Below, in pieces: positions 11,876 through 21,832 of a stretch of 64,000 nt of DNA. Numbering within the stretch: position 1 is the stretch's first letter; each line of letters starts with the position of its first letter. The position numbers and the translations under genes were made by a program. The notes beneath the pieces are model-generated. The model was not told where the DNA came from. It searched no databases and saw only the letters and a program-made list of their open reading frames with translations. The stretch is from Neurospora intermedia (taxonomy: Eukaryota > Ascomycota > Sordariomycetes > Sordariales > Sordariaceae), in assembly GCA_037102815.1 (NCBI GenBank), contig BTPP01000008.1:310001-374000 (forward strand), given 5' to 3'.

Positions 11876-13541
11876 ATGGTACTCCATAGTGTTCATGACC
11901 TGGATCCCACCGAAGGGACAGTGCGGCTGTACCGATTCGAGAACTCCCCAGTTGTCCTGGTCCCGAAGCCATCCAACGACCCAAACGATCCCCTGTTTTG
12001 GAGCCGGGGCAAGAAGAGGGTCGCTTTCCTATCGGTATGTTGGTTCGCTTTCTTGACCAACTTCGGCATCGGGGGCTTGACACCTGCCTTCTACCTCCTC
12101 TCCCTGGAATTCGGAAAGACGCAAGCAGAGACCGGCGCCCTGCTGCTATGGCCCGTCCTCACACTTGGCGTCTTCAACTTCTTCTGGGTACCCATTGCCA
12201 ACTATTGGGGCAAACGGCCAGTGTTATTTTTCGCGTGCGGGCTGCTCTGCGCGTGCTCCATGTGGGGAGCCGTGGCTGAAACGTTCGAGTCCTTGTTATC
12301 GTCCCTCATCGTTGCAGCGTTTGCTGGATCGTCGACCGAAGCCCTCGGAGCGAGCATGGCAAACGACCTGTACTTCTTGCACGAACGGGGTTCCGTCATG
12401 AGTACCTATATGACCTTCCTCTCGGGAGGGAACACCATCGGTCCACTCATTTGTGGCTTCATCGTGTCGAAGTATAGTTGGAGATGGCATAAGTGGTTGA
12501 CCTTCATTCTGGCTGTCCCCAACTTCTTGGCGGTTGCTTTCCTGGTGCCCGAGACAACTTATGTTCGCTACAGCCTAAGGCCAGTTGATTCCGACTCGGG
12601 AACCAGTCGAGGACCGACTCCAAGGCTAGTCAGTCGCTCGAATGCGGAAAAGGGGTTCGGGTTCGGAAATGCTCAGGGAGCTCGTTCACATCTGGGCGAC
12701 ACTGATGAGAGCGACGCAGGTGTGAATCTTCCAAAGAAGTGCTGGGCAGAAGAGATTGGACTATGGCCTGTAGTCTCTCGTGACACCCCCCTCTGGAAAT
12801 TGTTCATCCGACCCTTCCCCTTGTGGTTATATCCTTGCGTCATTTTTGCCTTTCTTGCATATGCAATTTCGCTGGAGATGACGGTGGCCGTGAACATCCT
12901 CAATCCCTTTGTTTTTCAGGCACCGCCGTATAACTGGTCGCCCATGGTCAACGGTTTGATCAACATCCCGGGACTCATTGGCAACCTCTTCGGCAGCGTA
13001 TTGGGCGGCTGGGCGGTTGACAAGTTTTGCAACTGGAAGACGAGACGAAACAATGGCGTTTACGAACCAGAGAACCGACTGTGGCTTTGCATCGTACCTC
13101 TGATCATCAGCGGCTCGGGCTGCTTGCTGTTTGGATACGGCGTCAAAAAGGCAATGGGCTGGGTCAGCCTGTTCTTTGGATATGGTATGATCTCGGTAGC
13201 ATTGACGGCGGTACCGACCATCACCATAGCCTATGTCTCGGACTGTCTGCTTCCACTAAACTCGGATGCTCTTATGCTTGTCAATGGTAAGAAGCAGCAT
13301 GAGTCCCTCCTGGTTGAGTAACCTTGCTAATCACGGCATGATGTCAATAGGAACAAAGCATATTGTAAGCTTCTTCTTCGCGGCGTCGGTTTTGATCTGG
13401 GTCCAGATGGTGGGTTATGTTGAGGCTTTCGGAACAACGGCAGGCGTATTTGCGCTCATATTGGGCGGAGGTATGGCAGTGTTGATTCCCTTTGGTGCGA
13501 GAATCAGGCACCGTCAAGCAAACTGGCGAATCATCCTGTGA
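11876..13541 (+). CDS. MFS transporter (DHA1-like drug/polyamine type)
   Basis: Two exons, 11876-13286 and 13351-13541. The 64-bp intron has a GTAAGA donor, a CTAAT branch and an AATAG acceptor; 533 residues. The ATG at 11876 starts MVLHSVHDLDPTEG, and the open frame upstream has no ATG. The N-terminal cytosolic NDPNDPLFWSRGKK motif precedes TM1, as in fungal DHA1 12-TM exporters. The loop 2-3 signature is NYWGKRPVLFF. Six TMs come first (WFAFLTNFGIGGLTPAFY onward), then a charged central loop of about 90 residues, then six more TMs. The last two are encoded partly by exon 2 (FFFAASVLIWVQMVGYVEAFG). It is probably a plasma-membrane proton-coupled antiporter; the substrate cannot be told from sequence. 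Confidence 0.9.
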
Positions 13542-14493
13542 TGAGCAAAAGTTGTAAGATGATGAAGAGGTAGTCATGCCCAGATTTTCAGTGGTTGGAT
13601 CATGGGATACACTGCGGCAAGAGGTTCTTTCAGTCAATGCGTTTATCGTCCATTTTGGGCATCGATATCCTTCGGGTTGCACGTTGAGTTTCGCAGAAGG
13701 AATTTGATGAGCATATAGAATTAGGTCGGGGTAGAAAAAAAATCAAGCAGGAAACAATGGGTGAGCTAGGTGACGTGTACACGATGTAGTGTGGTGACTC
13801 GATCCGCGAGAGTTCTGCTTTGTCAATGGAACTTGGCGGTTGGAAGGTTGAAGGATGAGAAAAGTGATAAAGTTGCAGAAGACCTGCGAAAATGGGATGG
13901 CCTGCGTGGTCCTGCAAGGCTGATCAGAAAGTGGAACGTGCTCCACTAAAGAGGACGCTTAGATTGAGCATTCCGTGGATTATACAACACCTCGATTTCC
14001 GTCACACGTAGGAAGTCAGGGAAAACTACTTTGACAATTCGATATAGAAATATAAGACTTCGGTCATCAATGCTCGCAGGTTCACTTGATGTTGATCATG
14101 ACTCTTTACTCATCAGGAGGACATCTGACGAATCAACTTCTTGCAACTCAGAGCAGCAGTCACTTCAGTTTCTTGGCACTGCTTATATCGACCAATCAAA
14201 AAACGCTTCATTCTGCTTCTTCATGCAAGGCTGAGAAAGGCGGGGCATTTCTTCTGGGAAATTTCGTGGTCGACCAGTGCAACTCGGTTTGGCAAACCGA
14301 CCTGCAGTTGGCCATACGCCACGCCTTCTCTAAATCCAATCAACAAACCCATTCCAGACTGGGTATTGACGATTACAACCAGTCAGGGCATTGTCTTTAT
14401 CCCGCCACGAGTCCCTTTTTGTCTTCCAAATTGTTGCGTCTCGGTCACCAAAACCACCACACGAAATTCCTACCTAATCACCACCAGCACACG
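13542..14493. other. Intergenic region between MFS gene and RPC6
   Basis: The frame upstream of the RPC6 start is open back to 14086, but it has no RPC34-like sequence and reads as 5' UTR. Nothing else was supported. Confidence 0.6.
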
Positions 14494-15801
14494 ATGGCCG
14501 ACCGCGACAAGATCCAGATCCTCAAGGATGCGCTCTACGAGGCGGCGAGGGACCACGGTTCCGATCAACGCCTCTTCACGCAGCGGGACCTGTTGGATAT
14601 GCAGGTCATTCCCCAGGACAATATCGGGTTGCTCATGCAGGTGATCCAGATTCTCTGCGATGAGAAGCTCTTTGTCGGCAACACCACGGCATCGGGGCTG
14701 TCATGGAGATGGCGAAGCCGGGAGGATGCAAAGAAGTGCGTTACTACCTTTCTTTTTCTTTTTTAGGACACAATCGAGCACACCAACTAACCTCCCCTTT
14801 CTCCCAAAAGGTACACCTCCCTCCCCAACTCCGAAATAATGATGGTCTACGCCATGGTCGACGAAGCCGGGGCCGACGGCATCTGGAACCGGACCATCAA
14901 GAACAAGCTCAACATGGCCGACTCGCTTATGAAGCATTGCATCAAGTATCTCGAGCAAAAGGGCTACATTGCCAGCATGAAGAACGTCGAGCACCCCAAC
15001 AAGAAGATGTACATCAAGGCGAACCTGCGTCCCTCCGATCGCGCCACGGGTGGCCCCTGGTTCACCGAAGGCGAGCTCGACACGGCCTTCATCAACGAGC
15101 TACAGGAAATCGTGTTCGACTTTATCAAGCAGAAATCGACATATACTTCGCACGGCGGCGGTGCTGGGGTACCGGGAGTAGGAGCACAAGTAGGAGGGGC
15201 GCAGCAGCGTGAAAAGAATCCCAAGAAGGGCGTGGTTCAGGGGACCATTCCCCACTCGGAGGATATTTCCAAGGGGACGAAGCGCAGCGCGGGCGAGATT
15301 TCCAACGACGACACGGCGGCAGCGGCACCGGCCAAGAAGACCAGGCCCGGCAAGCCGCAATTGCTGCCTCTCCCGGCCGGTTACAAGTCATACCCGACCG
15401 TGTCGGACATTGCAAAGTTCATCCACCACGCCGGCATCACGAACAATACGACGTTGAGCGAGGCGGATATCCAGCAGTTGGTGGACGTGCTATACTACGA
15501 TGGTTTAGTAGAGCCTGTCAAGGTCAATGGGCGCAAGGGGTACCGTGTGACACGCATCCCCAAACAGGATCCGAGGACGTGCAATCAACGACGCCTCGAC
15601 CATGATCCAACCAAAGGAGGCATTGTTACCTCGTTCATGGGAGTCGAGCCGAGTGCAAGTGGCCTTATGGAGGCTCCTTGTGGGCGGTGTCCTGTCTATG
15701 ATATGTGCGAGGAAGGCGGCCCTGTCAGCCCCAGCAACTGCGTCTATTTCAGACGGTGGCTGGATGGTGACGAGGTCCAGGAACAAGTCATTTCGATCTG
15801 A
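14494..15801 (+). CDS. RNA polymerase III subunit RPC6 (RPC34)
   Basis: Two exons, 14494-14735 and 14811-15801. The intron has donor GTGCGT, branch CTAAC and acceptor AAAAG; 410 residues. The start MADRDKIQILKDALYEAA is chosen because RPC34 similarity begins here. Tandem winged-helix domains cover about residues 1-160 (including DRDLLDMQVIP-like and KYLEQKGYIASMKNVEHP segments). A charged linker of about residues 165-235 is rich in G, K and A. A third winged helix follows (SDIAKFIHHAGI, DIQQLVDVLYYDGLVEP). The C-terminus carries four cysteines, C371, C374, C380 and C391, matching the iron-sulfur ligands reported for eukaryotic RPC6/RPC39. In the Pol III heterotrimer this subunit contacts TFIIIB and helps open the promoter for tRNA and 5S genes. 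It is convergent with csr-1. Confidence 0.95.
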
Positions 15802-16176
15802 TGGACTCCAATGTGTCTGTGTTTCTGTTTAGAAAACATTGCATGGTCCATATCACAACTGCATTGACGGCGTAAAAATAAGAGAAGGCAAGGGTAATTT
15901 GGTTTCATTTAGGCGTTGGAGGCAATCTGTTTAGCATTCAATGTGTTGGCGATAAAATTCACATGACCTGTAAACTGTCTAGGGAATGACATCAGTTTGC
16001 GTGCTCGTATCAACCATCAAAGTAACAGTGATGACGATGCAGTGAAGAAGGGTGGGTGTGTCGCGCAGGAGATCCATTTTGATGAGCTATCTAACTATTA
16101 TAGCAGCGCATTTATATCAATATTATGGTACCGCGATTCCAATCCCTAAAACCCTCGACAATCTCCAGAAGGAAAT
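15802..16176. other. Convergent 3' flanks of RPC6 and csr-1
   Basis: AT-leaning spacer holding both 3' UTRs. No gene seen. Confidence 0.6.
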
Positions 16177-17278
16177 TTAGAGAGCGCCGCAGTCGACGAT
16201 GGTGGGCTTCTTGGAGTAACGAATAGCACCGCTGCTGGAGCCAGTAGCCTCAAGGGCCTTGACGACCTTCATGGACTCATCGTCAGCGACCTCGCCGAAG
16301 ACGACGTGGCGGCCATCGAGCCAGCTGGTGGGGACAGTGGTGACGAAGAACTGGGAGCCGTTGGTGTTGGGGCCGGCGTTGGCCATGGAAAGAAGACCAG
16401 GGCGGACGTGCTTCTTGGTGAAGTTCTCATCGGCGAACTTCTCGCCGTAGATGGACTTGCCACCAGTGCCCTGTTCAGAGAGGTTAGGTCTTGATTCTCC
16501 CATGTTCGATAGCTTGTTGGGCGGGTATTGACTTACGTTACCACGGGTGAAGTCACCACCCTGGAGCATGAACTCGGGGATAATGCGGTGGAAAGAAGAG
16601 CCCTTGTAGCCGAAGCCGTTCTGGCCAGTGCAGAGCTCCTTGAAGTTGCGGGCGGTCTTGGGGACAACGTCGTCGTAGAGGGTGAAGTTAATGCGGCCAG
16701 ACTGAGCTGCATTGGGAGTTAGACATCCGAAGGGCATGACATGACAGTTGACAGGCGGGGCGGGGGGGAGGGCGGTGAGGCTGAGTGGTGCGGGCGTTCT
16801 GATTCAGGGGCACCAGTATGGAGGGGTAGTTCAGGAGCTTGCAGGCTGCGGCAACACCGGGACGACGCCGTGCTCATTGCGAACAACAACAGCCGTCCAG
16901 GTGAAGTCCCAGCGACCGTCGCAAGTTTCCTGAGCCTGATTGATGAAGACAAAGCAGATGAGGAGAGTAGACTTACCCTTGATTTCGCTGGTGGGCTTGT
17001 TGTTGGGGCCGAGGACGGGACCCTCCCACTCGAGATCGAAGAAACTAAAGCATGCAGGTCAGTCGGTGTCCCTGAAGCTACGGGTAGGTAGGCGCAGCTC
17101 TCATGTTTGCGCGGACCTGAAGAAGCGGTTGGACTTACACCTTGGACATGATGCTGGATGTTTGCGAAAAAGCTCTGGCGCAGGAGAAAGTTGCAGTGGG
17201 CTTGAGAGATGACGAGAAAGTCGAGGAGACGAGAGAACCTGTTGTCTTAAGGACAGAGAAATGGCGGGGTCCAAACAT
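16177..17278 (-). CDS. csr-1: Cyclophilin, mitochondrial and cytosolic forms (cyclosporin target)
   Basis: Four exons: 17278-17139, 17044-16977, 16706-16537 and 16470-16177. Introns are 94, 270 and 66 bp with GTAAGT donors and phases agree; 223 residues. The product is a peptidyl-prolyl cis-trans isomerase: [15 protein letters not shown] holds the catalytic Arg, [13 protein letters not shown] holds the Trp that binds cyclosporin A, and IVDCGAL ends the fold. The first 43 residues ([11 protein letters not shown] through SQTSSI) are Arg/Ser/Thr-rich and nearly free of acidic residues, a mitochondrial presequence. An in-frame ATG at 17149 starts the cytosolic form ([12 protein letters not shown]). 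In N. crassa a single gene gives both proteins from different transcripts, and cyclosporin resistance maps to it. As I recall it, the presequence here equals that of N. crassa, which points to Neurospora. Confidence 0.97.
17147..17149 (-). promoter_or_regulatory. Internal start codon for the cytosolic cyclophilin
   Basis: The ATG (minus strand, first base 17149) lies 43 codons after the presequence start and in the same frame. It is followed at once by the conserved MSKVFFDLEW start. Its use by a shorter transcript is known for the N. crassa gene; here it is inferred from the preserved arrangement. Confidence 0.8.
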
Positions 17279-18797
17279 TTTCACTAAAATGGAAAGGAGG
17301 GGTCAGCCAATCCGAGAAGTGGGGGGCGGAGAAGGTACGTAGCTGCTCGCCACGTGATTGATTGTTGCGACTCGAGCTGTCGGCCTGTCGCCACGCCGCC
17401 TGTTTCGGTCTCGTTTGCCAGTGCGGCGGGAGACGACGAAACAGCAGGTCAGCTTGACAACGTGGAGTGGTATGAGCCTCTGCAAGTGTCATGTTTGGCG
17501 CATGTGGGCTTCGGATTGGTTCGTTGGCTCAGGAACACCAGTACGAACAAGTAAACAGCTGCCATCTGGTGGTGTTGGCGCTTCCCCCCCGAGTCTCCAA
17601 GGTCCCGTCGGCCCTGACGCTGACGGCAATGACAATCAAAACTGCCACCACCCGTGTGTGTATAGTTGGCAGCTAAAGTGCTGGCAAGAGCTATCCAAAG
17701 ACATCCGGGCCAAAGGACCGTAGACCCATGGCTCCATCATATGGCTTGTTGGGTCTTCATAGCGTTGCGATTGCCTCTTCATTTGGAGTCCCCCTCCGTC
17801 AATGCAGCCATTGACGACATTGCGGAGCCATGGACGATACCCCAAGCCGAACAAGAGGGATGGACGGCATTAACGACCTTGATGGCCATGTCTGGGGTAG
17901 GGACCAAAAGGCGGTGGTGGTATTGTCAAACTAACAAACCTCACCCCTCATCTCGAGCGTGGATGAAAAAAAAGGTCATTCGAATTGAATCTGATGCCAA
18001 GAAATCCAGGAATGGAAGCTCTCAGAGCTCTGCCATAGATAGAGCTTGGAGCTTTGGGCAAGCTCCCAGCCGGCAGGGAGAGCTCCTCTAGACAGAAAAG
18101 GCTCAAAAAGAACATGGCGACAAAAGTAAAAATGACAACGTACCGAGTGTGGAAGATGAAATCCTGGATGATTGTAGGATGATAATGAACCTAAAAGTAC
18201 AAGGTAAAAGTCCGAACAAACGAACAATGGAAATCTGCTACACGACGATGGATGCACAACAAAAGACCAGAGGGGACGAGAGGGAGAACGGAGTCGGGTC
18301 GGGTGTTTAACAATTTTTACTCCATCCAAAACGCATGGAAGCGACCTAGCTCCGGCGGCCGAGCGTCCCCTCCCTCCCCGCCGCCCCGCGGTGTCGGCCG
18401 GCCCGGCAACCACAAGCAGAATTCTTGCCTGAAGTCTCAGGCTTCAAAGAGCTGAGACGCTCATGCCAAGCATTCGAATTCTTGGCAGGCCTCCTGAGTT
18501 CCACTGGCTTCTTGGCGTCAGGGTGTTGGGTCAAGCGCAGGGGTCGGCCTTGGACGGCGTCAGTTGGACTCAGCGCTCAGCGGCACCCTGACGCTAGGCC
18601 ACCTCAATGTCCATCTGATCCCGACAAGACCGTGAAACGTCGCCCTGAAAGCGATCAGCCTGAACAAAAACCACCAAGTCGCCACAGCATCCCGCCCGTC
18701 TGGCAATCATCACCGCGAGGCTCAGACTGGATCCAGAGGATTACCTTAGCCCATCCGAACAATTCCCAGCAACTCCGGCGATAGACACATCAACGCA
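17279..18797. other. Shared upstream region of csr-1 and the epsin gene
   Basis: A 1.5-kb divergent promoter region. Open frames here are short and overlapping and none is supported. A cluster of three hairpins at 18427-18594 is listed separately. Confidence 0.6.
18427..18594. repeat. Cluster of three inverted repeats upstream of the epsin gene
   Basis: Three perfect stems follow one another. GCCTGA/TCAGGC has a 4-nt loop (18427-18442). TGCCAAG/CTTGGCA has a 10-nt loop that is itself mostly palindromic (18464-18487). GCGTCAGGGTG/CACCCTGACGC lies at 18515-18525 and 18584-18594. Function unknown. Confidence 0.7.
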
Positions 18798-20613
18798 ATG
18801 GATTTCAATAGCCTCAAGGATACCGTGTCCAACCTGACACTCTACGACATCAAGGCTGGCGTACGAAAGGTCCAAAATGGTAGGTGACCACCTAGTCCAG
18901 AACCAAGACTCCCTCATGATTTCGCTTTCAAGGTGCTGACAATGGCTCCAACCAGCTGTCATGAACTATACCGAGATGGAGTCCAAGGTATGCCCGTATC
19001 CAAGCGCCACACTGGCCCCATTCTCTTGCGCCCTTCGCCATACACTTGATCCCAGACAAGAGACCATGGGACGGGAGCTGACAGCGAACCCAGGTGCGCG
19101 AGGCCACCAACAATGAACCTTGGGGTGCATCGTCGACTCTGATGCAGGAGATCGCCGATGGTACCTTCAACTAGTACGCCCCCGAGAACTACTTGCTTGT
19201 ATGCAAACGCGGCTAACTTGCGTTTCCCTCCTTGTTCTTAGCCAAACACTCAACGAAATCATGCCCATGATCTACCGCCGTTTCACAGAAAAGTCCGCCG
19301 AAGAATGGCGTCAGATCTACAAGGCCCTTCAACTACTAGAGTACCTGATCAAGCACGGTTCCGAACGAGTGGTGGATGATGCTCGGTCGCATCTTACCCT
19401 CCTCAAGATGCTGCGCCAGTTCCATTTTATCGACCAGAACGGCAAAGACCAGGGAATCAACGTCCGCAACCGTGCCAAGGAACTCGCCGAGCTCCTCAGC
19501 GATGTCGAGCGTATCCGAGCAGAGCGCAAGAAGGCCCGCGCAAATAAGGGCAAGTTCACGGGCATTTCGGGTGGAATGAGCTTCTCCAGCGGGAGCAGCG
19601 GCCGTTATGGCGGTTTCGGCAACACTTCGTATGGCGGTAGCAGCAGCGGTGGCGGTGGTAGCAGCTCTACCTACGGTGGCTATTCTGGAGGAGTTTATGG
19701 CGACGGAGGTGTTTTTGGTGGCCAGCCTTCCAACAACGACTACCGGGGGACCCAGGCACGGGCAGAGCAGTTTGAGGAATACGATGCAGGTGATTTGGAC
19801 GGCGAGGCGGCGTCTCGTACTGCGCCAAGGACAACACGATCCACGACAGAAAGAGCCGGGGTCAAGAAGACAACAGCACCCGCCGAGCCGCCCAAGAAAA
19901 AGGAACCCGAGATCGACTTGTTTTCCTTTGATGAGCCCGCAGCGCCATCCATCCCGACCGCGCCCCTCGCCGCCGCACCTTCCAACGGCTCTGGGCTTGC
20001 GGCTCTAGCCGGAGGCGCTAATGACGACGACGACGAGTTCGATGATTTCCAGTCTGCCGCGCCCGCCACTCAGCCTGCTTCTGCGATTTCTCCCCCAATC
20101 GCCCCCCTTTCTACTGGGCCACAATTTGTCGCCCCGCAACCAGTTTCGGCGCCTCAGCAGGCCAACCTTAGCGGCATGGTTGCCCTCTCCTCCATCTCTC
20201 CTCCTCCCAGCTCCACCACGACTCCTGCTGCCAACTTCTCGGCTTTCTCCACGCCCCTTTCGCCCGTCTCCCAGGCCCCCAAGCCAACTGGCTTCCAAGG
20301 CGGTCAGCCAAACTACTTTTCCCCGGTACAGCTGCAGACCCAGTCCACCGGGTCCTCGCTTTCAGGAGCCAAGGCAACCGGCTCAGCTGCCTCCAAGCCA
20401 GCCGCTGGCGGTGACGCCTTCGGTGCGCTGTGGTCGCAGGCTAGTGCTGGAATTAAGAAGAGCACGCCTACCACCAAGGGTCCGGCTATCGGACAGCTGG
20501 CCAAAGAGAAGAGTAGTGCTGGTATTTGGGGAACTGCTGCGCCCTCCACTCCGACCAGCGGTAGCAGGCCCACCACTGGCGGCAACCACGGGTTGGACGA
20601 TCTGCTCGGTTAA
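18798..20613 (+). CDS. Ent3-type epsin (ENTH-domain clathrin adaptor)
   Basis: Four exons: 18798-18879, 18956-18987, 19094-19173 and 19242-20613; all splice sites fit and phases agree; 521 residues. The start MDFNSLKDTVSNLTLYD begins the amphipathic helix of the ENTH domain. ENTH covers about residues 15-150, with NYTEMESKVREATNNEPWGASS, RRFTEKSAEEWRQIYKALQL (a truncated view) and KDQGINVRNRAKEL, closer to yeast Ent3 than to Ent1/2. A Gly/Ser-rich stretch follows, then Pro/Ala/Ser-rich disorder. An acidic DDEFDDF motif near residue 330 is of the kind that binds the ear domains of AP-1 gamma and GGA. It probably acts with phosphoinositides in TGN-to-endosome clathrin transport. No ubiquitin-interacting motif is seen. 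It diverges from csr-1. Confidence 0.93.
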
Positions 20614-21832
20614 TTACATGGCTGGGTGTGGGGGGTTTTCCAAGGAGCATTTGGCACCGCTGTTGTTTACTTACGGAAGCGGGATCCTTGGAGTAGATCG
20701 AGGGTGTGCAGTTACACAAAGAGGAGATGAGCAGTTAAACGATTTATATTCCACGTAATGTTATTGGAGGTAGGGGTGGGTATCTTGCAGCGCTTCTTGT
20801 CTGCAACAAAATTTCACGTCTATTTATGCTACATTCGGCTTCTTTGTGTTTGTCACGTTCTGTCTCCGCGTGCGAGTCCCTCAAAGAGTGAACTGATCTG
20901 TGAGTCCCCGTACACACTCATCTTCACCTTCACAATTCTAAAAGACCCAAGCCGGCTGCCGAGTCGCTCATGAATAAGTACCCGATGTCTGGGTCCATAT
21001 GTTGTTTTATCCTGTTAAGATTAGCATAGCTTCAACTCCTGATGTTCGTTTAAGGGAACTTTCACCCCTGAAGCTCCTTGCCTTCTTTATTGGGCTTCAC
21101 TTCTGGCCCGTTATGAACCGGTAAACCCCCCCCCCCCCCCCCCCCCCCCTCTTCCTTTTTTTTTCCCCCTTGTCCGTCTGTCTTTATTTTTCTGGCATAT
21201 CAGCCTCCTCGGATGATTAAGAGGACCATAGGGCTGAAACATCATCCCAACATGCAGTCCATCAACATGAGCTAGAATACTTCATTCAATGATGAGTTTA
21301 TGGATCACAGAGTATGTATCCAGTGATTCAAGCCTCCGCACTCGCCCTCGCTTCGGTATGACGGCGCATGGCCAGCCTCGAACACCTTCGACCCACCGAT
21401 CACAACATCAACAGTCGATCAGTCATTACCACCAAAATGATTAATGACTACGAGCACCAAAGCACACACTCATGGCCAATGCGTCGAAACATCTGTTGCC
21501 GTGAGCAACACGAAAAAATCACAGATCAATGGCTTTGATCTTAGAACCGTGCACAACAGCTATTTAATAACCTCTCCACCATGCGGACGCTCTACTTTTT
21601 GTTTCCTGGTCCAATTCTTTCCCTCGAGTTTCCCGATCTCCGACATTAATAATGCAGCTGCCTGGATGCGTGCCATATAGATTCAAGTCAATTTCTTTAC
21701 AAACTGACCTACAATATTGAAAGCCCGTCAGGAACGGGAACCGCATATCAAGATTTATTGCGCTTTGGACTATAATCTCTACACTCGCTGACGACATTTC
21801 TTTTGGGGAATTTTCAAGCCCGTGAGATCAAT
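20614..21832. other. Intergenic region with a long C run
   Basis: Non-coding. It contains an uninterrupted run of about 24 C at 21126-21149 followed by T-rich sequence, a probable length-variable homopolymer. No RNA gene was recognised. Confidence 0.6.

Noticed and set aside
14086-14493. Upstream in-frame extension of RPC6
   Set aside because: The frame is open, but the sequence has no RPC34 similarity and the conserved start is MADRDKIQ at 14494. It is better read as 5' UTR.
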